DNA from: Hortaea werneckii
Taxonomy: Eukaryota > Ascomycota > Dothideomycetes > Mycosphaerellales > Teratosphaeriaceae
DNA: 64,000 bases
Assembly (NCBI GenBank): GCA_037044905.1
Contig: JBAOKB010000020.1
Location: 1,488,001 to 1,552,000 of the forward strand
Reading direction: 5' to 3'
Part shown: positions 21,889 through 32,232 of the stretch, one piece after another
Numbering within the stretch: position 1 is the stretch's first letter
Layout of the letters: every line of letters starts with the position of its first letter
Notes under the pieces: model-generated
Told to the model about the DNA's origin: nothing
Databases searched by the model: none
Seen by the model: the letters and a program-made list of their open reading frames with translations, nothing else
Translations under genes and position numbers: made by a program

Positions 21889-24487
21889 GATGAGATGGTG
21901 GAGTTGCTGCCACGCAGGGCGGGAGAAGTTGTGCTCGGGTGAGCTGAGGTTGAAGGGGAGTTGGTAGAGAGGACCCTGTGGTCCGCGTCGCCTCGGTACT
22001 CAGGCCAGTACGCACGGCAGATGGAAAGAGCGTTGTTTTGGCCCGGGTTTGGTGGGGAGCGTCTTGTTGACGGCGAAGGAACAGAGCGAATGATGGCACG
22101 CAGTAAAATAGCGACGGACTGGCAGGGTTAGAGGAGGTGTAGCATTGTACGGTGTCGCAGCAACGGCGCACAGGCGTGGGAGGATGATCAGTGATGATAA
22201 AAGTCGAAGGCGATGGCCAATGCCAATGCCAGCCGGAGAGTTTCCAGGCCGGTGCGGTGTTGGTGAAAGGCAAACGCGTGCGCGACCAAGGTTGGCGCTA
22301 CTGGCCGGGTTGTTCCCCGCGATATGGCTGGGATTGGGCACTTGGGAAGCTTAGAAGCTGAAGTCAAACGCGGGTCTGGGTGTTGAATGTAGTACTACTG
22401 TACTGTATGGAGTAGTACCCAGGTAGGATCCAGGTGCAAACCAAGAGAGGGTGAGGAAGGAGGACAGCAGCAATGATGGTGACATGGACTCCCTAGATTT
22501 ATGAAAAAGACGAGGCACAGCTGCACGCGAGCCCGGCCATCAAGTGTGAAAGGATGCACGCGGCGGGTCTCACTGTGGGCTGTCTACTCGACCCAATAAT
22601 CGACATTGATTGAATTCATTGGCTTCACACTTGCTCGATGGAGCCGCCTCCACTACCCAACAGTCCTGAACCCCCGACTGCGCGACTGCGAGTGACAAGC
22701 AACCCATGCATCTCGCTAGCGGCACCCACCCGCGCGTCTCTCCGGATGCCCGCCCGCGACCCGCCTCGAAAACGCCTCAACTAGGTCAAGCCGCAACACG
22801 CGTGCGATGGATTAGGAAGGATATGGGTCTTCGCCGCCGGGATCTCATGCAATCGCGGGCCTTAGCGTATGCTGCCTCGGCATGTCAGCCTTATCCCGAG
22901 CTGTTATCGGAACGGCCGCAGGGTGTCGCCAGTCGCGCCCCTCGACCGTCAAACCCAATGCCGACTAGTCACCTAGTCACCAACGGCATCAAACTCTTCC
23001 TGCAAGGCACGCTGCAGTAGCGGCCAGATGCCGCCAAACGCATTGCAAACATCATCCACCCCGTCGACGTGTGCTGCTGGCGGCCCTGGTACCTACATAG
23101 TAATAAACCACAACTCATCACATCCGACGCACACGCACACACTCATCATCTCTCCATCAACCACTCCTCCAACGTCCAGAAGGCTGGAACCTGGAGAAGG
23201 GCCCCGATCGCAATTTCGGAGAACAGGGACCAGGCCACTCTGTCCGTGCCACCTCTGGATTCGCGTCGCTTTTGCGCTATTCCTTCTTCGCGGCTGTATC
23301 TACGTTTGTTATGACAGCCTGCCGGAAGGTAGCGTCGCGTCACAGGGCAGCGACGCGGTCGGCCCCGCGAAAAGCTCAGGACAGCATAAACAGTAGTCTC
23401 GCCGCGGGTGCAAGGGTGAAAAAGTCATGACCAACAATAATGCGATTGTGTCCAAGTACAGTATCTGTGAGCCCCAGACCCCAGGCCTTAACTTGCGCTT
23501 GGACTTGGGCCTCAAGAAAAACAGATTGACCACCTTCTGAACCGCCAACACCCGCCCAGGCCACCAATCGCGACCGCCTCGTCGCCACCTAAACACTTCG
23601 ATGCATAGTGATTCATGTTTAACGAAATGTGTGCATGCAGTGCACCCCGGGTCGCCAATGTTCGGGGGCCACGCCGTATCTCTGCATAAACGAGCACGCA
23701 CCGCGATAATTTGACAAGACGAATTAATTCCCTGTGCCGCAGCCCACCCAACTTTTGCTGGCCAAATCACTGTGCCGGCGGGAAACGCTCCAGGACGCTC
23801 CCGCTCCACCTACGAGCTTTCCTATAACATCAATAACTGTCGTTTCCCGCTTCATGCATAGTTGATGTGTTGGACGAGTATACACTTGCTGTCCCCGCGG
23901 GCACTGCATGCACATTAGTGGCATGCACACAGCAGCTCAATAGGCGAATTCCAGCATGCACAGAGGAGACTTCTCGGTAGGCGGGAATATACCTCGCGCA
24001 GTTATTATAGTACACGTGAACCCTTTCTCGGGCAAGACCGCGAGCGAGGTACCTAGGCAAGACATCTTCTACTCTACCCTCTAGAACCCTATAACGGCTT
24101 CCATATTCCAAGAGCTCCAGCTCGACTTTGGGGTGGGGGAGGAAACTTGCCGCCGACAGACTACAGAAGCAAGCTATAACAACGCGGATATTCCTCCCGC
24201 TAAGGGCCCTATAACACTCGGATATTCCTCCTTTGAGCTGCAGCGCTTCATGCTTCCGCGACCCATTTAGTTACCCACACTTAGACCGACAGGGTCCCAA
24301 GAATTCTTCTGGTACAGGCTTACAGACGCATGCAATAGCCTGGATAGGCTTCGATTATAGATCTCGTCTTTGGATGGTGTCCCAAGAAAAAGAGACAGGG
24401 ACCATATGCAAGATGTTCCTTAACTGATTTGGGCTAATACATTAGCTTCAAACATCCGGTCTTCACCCCCGAGCGAGCAGTCCCCAC
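21889..24487. other. Gene-poor spacer of 2.6 kb
   Basis: No gene supported. The left part is presumably the promoter and 5' UTR of the unknown protein at 20458-21888. Around 24180-24235 a short phrase, GGATATTCCTCC, occurs twice within 45 bp. No RNA gene or long repeat was found by eye. Confidence 0.45.
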
Positions 24488-26185
24488 TCATTGCTTCTCC
24501 CCGGCGAAGAACGCGACCTTCACCCCAGCGGCTGGGGATAATGTAATATCTGCTTTAAGGCCCGGGAAGGCCGGGGTATGGGATTCCAAGCGGTCGTACG
24601 TCTGCAGAATGCGAACGACCACGTACGCCATCTCCGTCAAAGCGAACTCTGTAGACATCATTTGGTCAGTAAACGCGACAATAAGTTTCTTTTCCGGTAG
24701 ACCAAAAAGGGGGGGAAACTTACGCTGGCCGATGCAGATGCGCGGGCCGCCGTTGAAGGGGATGTAAGTCCACGACTTCGGGGTCCAGCCGTCCCAGCGC
24801 TCGGGTGCGAAGGTCTCGTAGTGCGGGAAGCCTGAGGATGCGGCTGGGTACACGTCTTCCCTCCGCTGCATCACGAGGGTCGAGTAGCCGATCGGCGTGT
24901 CTTTCAGTACGGCGATGGGCTCGTCCCCGTTAGGTCCGCCGCCGTGAGGGAGCGTAGTGTCCTTCAGCGCAACCCGCACGTTAAACGGCACAACGGGATA
25001 CAGACGGAGGGTCTCGTTCAGCGTGTGCTGGAGGTACTTCATGCTCTTGAGGTTCTCGTAGGTGGGTGTCTTGGCGAGGCCCACGTAGGCAGAGATCTCC
25101 TGACGCAGCTTCCTTACGACTTCCGGGTGTTTCGATAACTCGTAGAATAGCCACGACAGGGTCACAGCGGTAGTGTCTCTGCCAGCGAGCAATACTGCAA
25201 CGAGCTGGTCGCGGAGCACTTCCCTGTCCCTCGTGTACCCAGCAAGAGCGTGCAGGAAGGTGTATCCGTGATCACTCTTAGTCCGCTTTTCAAGCTCCTC
25301 TGGCGGCAGTTCCAGTGCGCGGTCGATATACGTTCCGACGAAGCGATTCAGCACTTCTAGACCCTCATAGTATGCCTTCTTTGGAATCCAGCCCTGCAGC
25401 GGTCCGGCTCTCGCCATGGTGCTCTGAACGTTCTGGACCACTGCAAAGGCTTGGGCGAACTCTGCTTGGCCATTGTGCAAACTGTCGACGCTCTTTCCTA
25501 GGATGAAGTCGGTGGCTGCGTCGAGAGTGAAGCGGAAGAAGAGGTCGTCAACGCGTACCGGGTCGCCTGGCATCCTGCCCGCAAACATGGGCAGCATGAC
25601 TTGCACATGGTTCTCGAAGGTGTTCAGATCGGACACGCGGTCCTTGATGAACTGGGGTCGTAGCAGCTGCCGCGAATTATGCCACAAGTCACCGTCTGTG
25701 GTGAAGATGCTTAGGCCCAAGAAGTCCTTCCACTCCTGGCGGAACCGAGGACCCTTGCCGTAGTCCTGGAACTGCGTCGCAAGTATTGCCTTGATGTTCT
25801 CCTCGTCGGCGGTAAAGACGATCCGCTCTCCTACTGTGATGGCTTCCACCGTGTATGGCAGGTTCTTGTTCCCGCTTGTCTTGAAGTTGTTCCACCACCA
25901 CTCATGGTTCCGGTTCTTCGAGAAGAGGTAGAGGGCGTGGAAGAGCAATTGCACGTTCCATGGGGTCCAGGTGCGGCGCGATGGGGCGCGTTTGCCGAGC
26001 TGGTCCAGCTGGATCTCGCGTACGGCGGCGGTCACGAAGAGATTCAGATAGTAGATTGCGATGACGCCGACTACGCCGTACGGTATCGTGGGATGCGCAT
26101 CCCCTGCGAACCGGAGGATGGCGTAGGCGATACTCCCATATAGGAGTGTCGGCGTCCAGATGCGATCGAGGAAGTTGAGGATCAT
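24488..26185 (-). CDS. Cytochrome P450, CYP52-like
   Basis: Two exons, 26185-24724 and 24648-24488, separated by a 75-nt intron (GTAAGT donor, CTACAG acceptor), give 540 residues. The intron is a multiple of three without stops, so the unspliced frame stays open; splicing restores the canonical heme loop FNGGPRICIGQQFALTEMAY. ATG 26185 is chosen because the longer frame starts with TTG. The N-terminus is a membrane anchor (LLYGSIAYAILRF). P450 hallmarks are LLAGRDTTAV in helix I, ETLRLYP, FAPERWDGW and the heme cysteine. The stretch NVQLLFHALYLFSKN and the ATQFQDYGKGPRFRQEW segment resemble the fungal CYP52 group of alkane and fatty-acid hydroxylases. It acts at the ER with a P450 reductase. 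The substrate is inferred only from this resemblance. Confidence 0.92.
   Translation of the reverse strand: MILNFLDRIWTPTLLYGSIAYAILRFAGDAHPTIPYGVVGVIAIYYLNLFVTAAVREIQLDQLGKRAPSRRTWTPWNVQLLFHALYLFSKNRNHEWWWNNFKTSGNKNLPYTVEAITVGERIVFTADEENIKAILATQFQDYGKGPRFRQEWKDFLGLSIFTTDGDLWHNSRQLLRPQFIKDRVSDLNTFENHVQVMLPMFAGRMPGDPVRVDDLFFRFTLDAATDFILGKSVDSLHNGQAEFAQAFAVVQNVQSTMARAGPLQGWIPKKAYYEGLEVLNRFVGTYIDRALELPPEELEKRTKSDHGYTFLHALAGYTRDREVLRDQLVAVLLAGRDTTAVTLSWLFYELSKHPEVVRKLRQEISAYVGLAKTPTYENLKSMKYLQHTLNETLRLYPVVPFNVRVALKDTTLPHGGGPNGDEPIAVLKDTPIGYSTLVMQRREDVYPAASSGFPHYETFAPERWDGWTPKSWTYIPFNGGPRICIGQRKFPPLFGLPEKKLIVAFTDQMMSTEFALTEMAYVVVRILQTYDRLESHTPAFPGLKADITLSPAAGVKVAFFAGEKQ
24649..24723 (-). other. 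Frame-preserving intron of the P450 gene
   Basis: Exactly 75 nt with no in-frame stop, splitting the Gln codon immediately after the heme-cysteine loop. Retention would add 25 residues between the heme loop and helix L. Confidence 0.85.
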
Positions 26186-26905
26186 CTCTGCTTGGTGTTG
26201 CTTTTGCGTGCCTATGTAGTCGCACCACAATGGCTGAGATGAAAGCTAAAGCAGACGAGGGGAAAAAAAGCACCGACAGCTTCGACTTACCCTCCTCTAT
26301 GTACCTACTGTCTCATTGTCATATGTCAGAAAGATTTGCTCTTCTGCTGTCTACGCGAGGTGGGCGGGCACCACATGCTCTGCCTCGGTGGAGGAGGCAA
26401 GGGACGAGAGGGGAGCTGGGCTCTCGGAAGTTCACATCATCCCTCATCCGAGTCGGTCCCTCTAAGCGAACCGACCAATCAGACTGCTTGCTTTGCCGTC
26501 TCGCTTGGAAGGACTAGAAGCGATGCGAGCTCGCCTACCAGAGTACGACTGGCTGCGTGAATATCATGAACCACTTTGGGAGGGAGCACGAATCATGCTA
26601 CATCTGCGCTCCTACAAGAACACATAGGATTGAAGGAACTTTGTGCTTAGCGTACGACGAACGATCTGCAAGCTCAGTGGTGGAAAGGTAAAGCTACGTG
26701 CAGCACTTCTCTCGTACCAGTGGACAGGAAACATTGACAGGCGAGTGTTCGGTATTGGCGGAGGAAAGACTGCACGCGCTGTCATAAGATAAGGCCATGG
26801 ACTGGTACATGTCTAGAGTCAGTACATCCTCTATGGGGTCTGAAAGCCGTCTGGTTCTTCTACCGCTCATATGTCCTCCTCGATTCCTAAAGCATCGGCG
26901 AGAAT
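26186..26905. other. Spacer between the P450 and Ayg1-like genes
   Basis: About 700 bp holding the P450 promoter and the 3' flank of the hydrolase gene, both on the minus strand. No gene seen. Confidence 0.5.
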
Positions 26906-28549
26906 CTAGTACTTGTTGTTCGCTGGCAGCGTCTTCATCTGATCGAAAGGATTGCCTTGGATCCCGAAGAGCTTGTAAAGCCACTTGAAGATGATGATGA
27001 AGCTTTCCGGCTCACCCATGTGCTTTCGCTCGGGCACGAAGCGGGCTTCTTTGGGAGCTCCTCGCAACAGACACTCATAGTAGTCATCGATCGGGAAAAT
27101 CTCATCGCCTACGCCGTTGACGAGAAGGAGCCGCGTGCAGTCTGGCTTGTCCAGCGTACCGTCCTCGACTAAAGAGAACTTCATGCCCTCTTTCTTGAAG
27201 GTCTCCACATCGTCGCCATAGCCCCACTTGTACGCGAGCGTGTTCGCCAGATCGAAAGGATACTCCAGGTGGTTGACATTGGACAGCCATTCGGGGGAGA
27301 ACATGTGGTGGCAGCCACCGCCCAAGGCGACCACGCCCGCAAGGCGATCGTGGTGAGTGTGCGCTAACCGAATCGCATAGTAACCACCCGTGCTGAAAGC
27401 CCAGAGAGCGACTCTCTGATGGTCGATCTCCGGTTGCTCATCGATCCAGTCGAAAAGACTTGACCATTCCCGTTCCGGTGATGTCGGGTCCTTCGGGTCA
27501 GCGGGGGAGTCGCCGGTCCCTGGGATCTCGAGCACCATACAAGCCACGTTCTTCTGCGACCAGCCTTCAATCCACACAGCGAGCTCCGTTCGGTAACCAT
27601 CGAGACCGCTAAGGATAACTACCAGAGGCACCGGACTGTCCTTCGTCGTGCCTGGGGGCAAATGGTAGTAGAATTGCACCTCCTTGCCGTCGTTCTGCAG
27701 GCCATGCTTGTGTGGGATGGTGATTTCCTGCGTAGGCCTCTCACGCATTGCTAGACCTTTGCGGGCCGCCTTCTTTCCTTCCGTCCATGCCTGACGCTGC
27801 TTCTCAGAGCGAGGGGCTGGGAAACGCGATATTCTGTACACGGCTGAGGCGCGCCTATATTACACTATCAGTTTGGTTCCGGCGCATTCAGATCCACAGT
27901 ACATACATGTAGAATTCTGACGCTTTTTCTCGGTTTCCTTCTTTCTCTGCCTTCTCGGCCTCGGCGACGAGTTCCTCGGCCTTTGGTCCTGGGTGCGTGT
28001 TAGCTATCTGCTGTTCAACTAAATGCAGGAAATTCGACTCACGGAAAGCTTCGGCGTATTTGTCCCAGTCATACGGCTCTTTCTGGCCTTCCTACAGTGG
28101 CATCAGAATTCAGCCCCAGTGCTCAATGATCTGGAGATTCCAGGCACCAACGTACTTGTGTCAAACGATCAACGATAGGCAGGAAATCTTCGTATTTGGC
28201 AAACATGAACGGGTAGACGCCCATCTTGCACTATAGTCTTGATCAGCAACCTTCTTATCAATTTATCCACAGTGAGCGTACAGGTGCTTTCCACTTCGTC
28301 TCCCATAGCCTAATGGATGTTAGCGAGCTTTCGATGAATTGGTTGCATAGGATCAACGTACTGTTGGAAGCTCTCATGATGAGGAGCTTTTGTGGAGAGC
28401 TTGTCCTGGATGACTTTGCCTTGTCAGAAAGTATCGGCTTTTTGCTTGCTCTATGCACTCACTGCAAGATGATCAGCATGATATTCTGTCAATATCTAGG
28501 TAGCTGAGTATTGGCTTGCTTACCAGAACTTGTTGCCGGGAGCGGCCAT
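26906..28549 (-). CDS. Ayg1-like alpha/beta hydrolase; 5' end possibly broken
   Basis: The well-supported exons on the minus strand are 28309-28282, 28230-28156, 28091-28043, 27988-27907 and 27854-26906, with introns of 51-64 nt; all join in phase. They encode LWETKWKAP, KMGVYPFMFAKYEDF, KEPYDWDKYAEAF and the hydrolase core from ASAVYRISRFPAPRS. The nucleophile is in WAFSTGGYYA, the acid in NGVGDEIFPID and the His in RKHMGEPES. The family includes Ayg1, which shortens polyketide pigment precursors, and related hydrolases. The 5' part is a problem. A first exon at 28549-28524 (MAAPGNKFW) and the exon ending at 28362 (KVIQDKLSTKAPHH) cannot be joined in phase, and a TGA at 28424-28426 sits inside the family-like ADTF-x-QGKV stretch. 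It is either a pseudogene, an unusual exon, or a sequence error. The C-terminal part is certain. Confidence 0.75.
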
Positions 28550-28825
28550 AGTGAATGATTTCTGCCGCGAATGCTATCGGATGGATTTGGTTTAAGTTCG
28601 CTTGATCTTTCAAATGTATTCTTCTCGTTCCCTAGTTGGATCGTTCGTGGAAGTTGTCATCCTCATGGTCTTCGGGGAGAGTGGGGAGAGCCGCTTCTCA
28701 AAATGGCAGCAAAAGCGGGACTCTTCGGCACTTCGGCCTTACAAGAGAGCCGTTCAACTTCACTGCAGGTACTGGACCGCATGTAGAATCCTTTGCCACG
28801 TGAGGAGCCTCCGTACCTTCCCAAC

Positions 28826-29401
28826 ATGGCAGCAGCAAAGACTCCCACGTCAGCAATTTTCGACAGCCTGCAGGGCTCATGGCGACTGAAACGAAATCTC
28901 AACAGCGCGCTGCCCGGGTTTCCATCTGGAATTTTTGAGGGTACAGCGACTTTCTCTCCCCGGGTCCCAACCGCTCACACGACTGCGGCTGAACTGCTTT
29001 ATGCCGAGCAAGGGGAGCTCAAGACAGACAATGGATTCACCTTGAGAGCCAACAGGAAATATATCTACCGATATAATGCCGTAGAAGATAAAATCTCTGC
29101 TTGGTTCGTCAAAGAAGACACCAAGTCCGATGAGGGGAAGGAAGAAGTAGACTATCTTTTCCACGACATTGAGACAGAAAAGCCCCATTCGAGTGCGGCT
29201 ACGGTCGGACGGGGCGAGCATCTGTGCGAGAAGGATATGTATTGGGCGTACTATGAGTTCCGAATGCCTCAAGTAATGGAGGAAGGGGAGAGAGGAATGG
29301 ATGTGTTTGGTGTGAGATATAAGGTGAAGGGCCCGGCGAAGGACTATACAAGTGATACGGCTTACGAGCGGACCTTTGGCTCACATGTCAGTGTGAGGTG
29401 A
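28826..29401 (+). CDS. DUF6314 domain protein, 191 aa
   Basis: A single exon from ATG 28826, chosen for its excellent context (CCAACATGGC); the frame extends upstream only to a TTG. It encodes 191 residues matching the small DUF6314 family, a lipocalin-like barrel of unknown role: LQGSWRLKRNLNSA at the start, FEGTATFSPR, LLYAEQGEL, TLRANRKYIYRYN, YLFHDIE, and the closing GEHLCEKDMYWAYYEF. Bacterial and fungal members are soluble, and none has a firmly assigned function as far as I know. The start is divergent from the Ayg1-like gene with 276 bp between them, so the two may share a promoter. Confidence 0.85.
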   Translation: MAAAKTPTSAIFDSLQGSWRLKRNLNSALPGFPSGIFEGTATFSPRVPTAHTTAAELLYAEQGELKTDNGFTLRANRKYIYRYNAVEDKISAWFVKEDTKSDEGKEEVDYLFHDIETEKPHSSAATVGRGEHLCEKDMYWAYYEFRMPQVMEEGERGMDVFGVRYKVKGPAKDYTSDTAYERTFGSHVSVR

Positions 29402-29549
29402 AGTAGGTCACGAGAGTCATGTCAAAGCCACGTCAGTTTTCACTGTTGACGTGGTCGACTTCGCCTTGCTTTACCTGCTTGTCAAATCCACACAATCTCG
29501 TTTGATAGTGACTATCATATTACGAAGTCGAGGTTTTTGAAGCTAAGCG

Positions 29550-30824
29550 ATGGCATCCAGATTCGAAGATGCATTACTGCGCACTGGGAAACCAAATGAG
29601 TTTCGGGACCGGCTGTTCAACTCACTCGACGACAGGAGAAGCCTTCGCTGTCTGCGAGCGGTGTCAAGGGTGCTTCACGATTTGGTAGATCATCAACCAG
29701 GACGTCTCTTTCGAGAACTGTACATAGAGACACCATTGCAAGAGCCGGAACCTAGCACCAGTCTGGAGCTTATCGTGCCCTTCTGCCGGCGCTTGCAGAT
29801 CACTCTCTTGGATCAGGGGAAGGAATTTCAAGGTGACAATGGTCGCCTGAGCCACGGCGACAACCGTTCAGAGTCGTCGATAACTGTGGAAAAGAACGCC
29901 TGGTACAAATTGGGACCAGCAAGCGAGCGACGCACGATAAAAAGTCCAATCGCACGAGACTCGGTGGCTCAGAAATCCTTTCTGCCGAATGGGCAGCACG
30001 GCCAATATGCTGCAAGACAGTGTTGGCTCAACGTTTTCTCGCGCTGCCATCAGCTTGAAACTCTGGAGCTTTGCGTCCAAGGTGACTCAGGGTGGCCAGG
30101 CCGAACAGAGATTGAGAACGCCATAGTAGACATCAGGAACGCACTTGAATGGTCAGACATGCCGAAACTGCGGGAAGTAAAGCTAGTACCAGTACACGCC
30201 ATGGGCATCGTGCATCTTCGCTGGTCTGGCCTTTCAGCTTTTGGACCTGTGCCATCCTTTAACAAGGACCTTCTAATCTGGCAAAGATTGCAATTGTTGG
30301 ACGTACGGCTTCGAAATCCATTCGCCGATGGCAATTTGAGCCGCGCCCAGGAGCTCATGTTTAAGAAGATTCTGTATGATTACCTTCGCAGCTTTGCTCC
30401 CACGCTATGCCGCCTATATTTCCTCTGGTTGGATGGTGAAGGTCCTAGTCCGCTCATGCTCCACACGGAAGCTGGTCTAGAGCATCGCAGGCCACTATAC
30501 TGGCACAACCTGCAAGAACTGCGGCTAGGCAACATTGCACAGGCGCACGAGTCAATAGAGCTTGCTGGTGATCATTTCCCAAAGCTCGAAAAGCTGCAGA
30601 TGCTGCGACCGCATGCAGGACCATCGGAACACAATGGCACTGACCCCTGGGTAGACAACTTGCCCTGCAAGACCTCATCTGATCCGGGTAAAAGGGTGAG
30701 AAGTCCATCTAGTAGTGTCTATAGTCGGGATACGGAAGGCAAAAGTTTCTTTCGGCCCAGCGGAATCAGTAGCACTAGTCGAACAATTCCAGTCATTTTG
30801 GACCTGGGTAAAGAATCTGGTTGA
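29550..30824 (+). CDS. F-box-like protein, 424 aa
   Basis: A single frame from ATG 29550. The N-terminus (about 15-60) resembles a fungal F-box: FRDRLFNSLDDRRSLRCLRAV followed by SRVLHDLVDHQPGRLFRELYI. The rest contains spaced Leu-rich segments (CHQLETLELCVQG, MPKLREVKLVPVHA, LLIWQRLQLLDVRLRNPF, NLQELRLGN, FPKLEKLQMLRP) like the degenerate repeats found in fungal F-box substrate adaptors. If the call is right it would recruit a target to an SCF ubiquitin ligase. The last 60 residues are Ser-rich, and potential donor sites there leave the C-terminus uncertain. It follows the DUF6314 gene by 148 bp on the same strand. Confidence 0.65.
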   Translation: MASRFEDALLRTGKPNEFRDRLFNSLDDRRSLRCLRAVSRVLHDLVDHQPGRLFRELYIETPLQEPEPSTSLELIVPFCRRLQITLLDQGKEFQGDNGRLSHGDNRSESSITVEKNAWYKLGPASERRTIKSPIARDSVAQKSFLPNGQHGQYAARQCWLNVFSRCHQLETLELCVQGDSGWPGRTEIENAIVDIRNALEWSDMPKLREVKLVPVHAMGIVHLRWSGLSAFGPVPSFNKDLLIWQRLQLLDVRLRNPFADGNLSRAQELMFKKILYDYLRSFAPTLCRLYFLWLDGEGPSPLMLHTEAGLEHRRPLYWHNLQELRLGNIAQAHESIELAGDHFPKLEKLQMLRPHAGPSEHNGTDPWVDNLPCKTSSDPGKRVRSPSSSVYSRDTEGKSFFRPSGISSTSRTIPVILDLGKESG

Positions 30825-31245
30825 TATGAGCAGGGTCGTGCTTTGGAGTGTAGATTATTGTCACAATGAGTCAGAAGCGTGTAGTATTGGCAGAATCGAC
30901 GAATGTGGCAAAGGCTAGTGTGTGGCAAATATGTACAGTTCATCCATCAGATGTGACTCACTCTTCCTCTTCATTTGGAGCTTAGGTGGCATAGACGTTC
31001 AGAATAAAGCTGTGTATGAACGCGTCTTGCTTCGACGAATACATATAATATTGAGTCAGTCGGACTCTGCCAGGAGGCGAGAACTGCAACCAAATTTGGT
31101 CACGTGCGGACCCCCGCTTCTACGAAAGTTTTAGCGCGCCAAGCCGCACGAAGTTCCAATCTCCTCACGTCCAGCATCGCAGCATCAAGCGAGACGTCTT
31201 TGGACGCACGACACCATCGCCAGTCAATACTAACCCGCAGCAAAG
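30825..31245. other. Promoter region of the eL19 gene
   Basis: About 420 bp between the F-box-like gene and eL19. No gene seen. A TACTAACCCGCAG string just before the start (31229-31240) resembles a branch point and acceptor, so a 5' UTR intron is possible. Confidence 0.4.
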
Positions 31246-32232
31246 ATGTAAGTTGATGCCTCCTGTTACACCTGATGCACGAGATTTTTCGACCCCGATG
31301 CGATCCACCACCGTCCACCGCCACCGCGCCCTTCACCGTACACCTCGGGGGCGAAACTCCTCCCGACGACCACACCACCACACCACATGTCGATATTCGA
31401 GACAGTCAGTACATGTGCTGACCAAATGATCTCTGTAGGGTCAATCTTCGCACGCAGAAGCGCCTGGCAGCCTCCGTGGCGGGCTGCGGTAAGCGCAAAG
31501 TCTGGCTGGACCCGAACGAAGTCAACGAGATCTCCAACGCAAACTCGCGCCAGACCGTCCGCAAGCTCCTCAGCGATGGCCTCATCATCAAGAAGCCGGT
31601 CACCATGCACTCGCGTGCCAGCGCCCGTGAGTTGACCGCGGCTAGGCGAATTGGCAGGCACCGGGGCTACGGTAAGAGAAAGGGTACCGCCGACGCTAGG
31701 ATGCCTACGTAAGTCTTCAATCCCACCAGGGCAGGAAACGGTACAAGATGCGGGAAGAGAAGAGCGGCGATGAATTTAGATGTCGATGGATGCTTACGGA
31801 TGGTTGATAGGGCCGTCATGTGGATGCGCCGTCTGCGTGTCCTCCGTCGTCTGTTGGTCAAGTACCGTGCTGCCGGCAAGATCGACAAGCACCTCTACCA
31901 CGAGCTCTACCACCTGAGCAAGGGTAACACCTTCAAGCACAAGCGTGCGCTTGTTGAGCACGTAAGTCAATATCGATCTGATGACATCATGACTTGTCAT
32001 TAGCCTTCTACCACGGCGATGGAGTAAAGGATACTCTTACTGATGTTTCGGGTTACAGATCCACAGGGCCAAGGCCGAGAAGCAGCGTGAGATCAAGCTC
32101 AAGGAGGAGATGGACGCCAAGCGTGCGAAGACCAAGGCCGCCCGCGAGAGGAGGCAGGAGCGCATCCAGACGAAGCGCAACCAGATGCCCGGCGACGAGG
32201 AGCTCACGCCGGCGCAGCAGCAGCCGCAGTAA
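31246..32232 (+). CDS. RPL19: Ribosomal protein eL19 (60S)
   Basis: Four exons: 31246-31247, 31439-31708, 31811-31961 and 32059-32232, encoding 198 residues, the usual length. The first intron (191 nt, GTAAGT donor, GCTGACC branch, TAG acceptor) splits the start codon itself: exon 1 supplies AT and exon 2 supplies G, giving MVNLRTQKRLAASV. Diagnostic stretches are CGKRKVWLDPNEVNEIS, RGYGKRKGTADARMPT, VMWMRRLRVLRRLLVKYR and the long charged C-terminal helix from IHRAKAEKQREIK. eL19 sits on the 60S subunit surface near the exit tunnel and makes an intersubunit bridge. A long first intron near the start is common in ribosomal-protein genes. Confidence 0.97.

Noticed and set aside
22706..23020. 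A 104-codon plus-strand frame in the spacer before the P450 gene
   Set aside because: No domain, Arg/Pro-rich composition and no conserved-looking segment.
31962..32058. Possible C/D-box snoRNA in intron 3 of eL19 (TGATGA near the 5' side, CTGA near the 3' side)
   Set aside because: The CTGA coincides with the expected branch point, there is no convincing terminal stem, and no internal C'/D' pair is visible.
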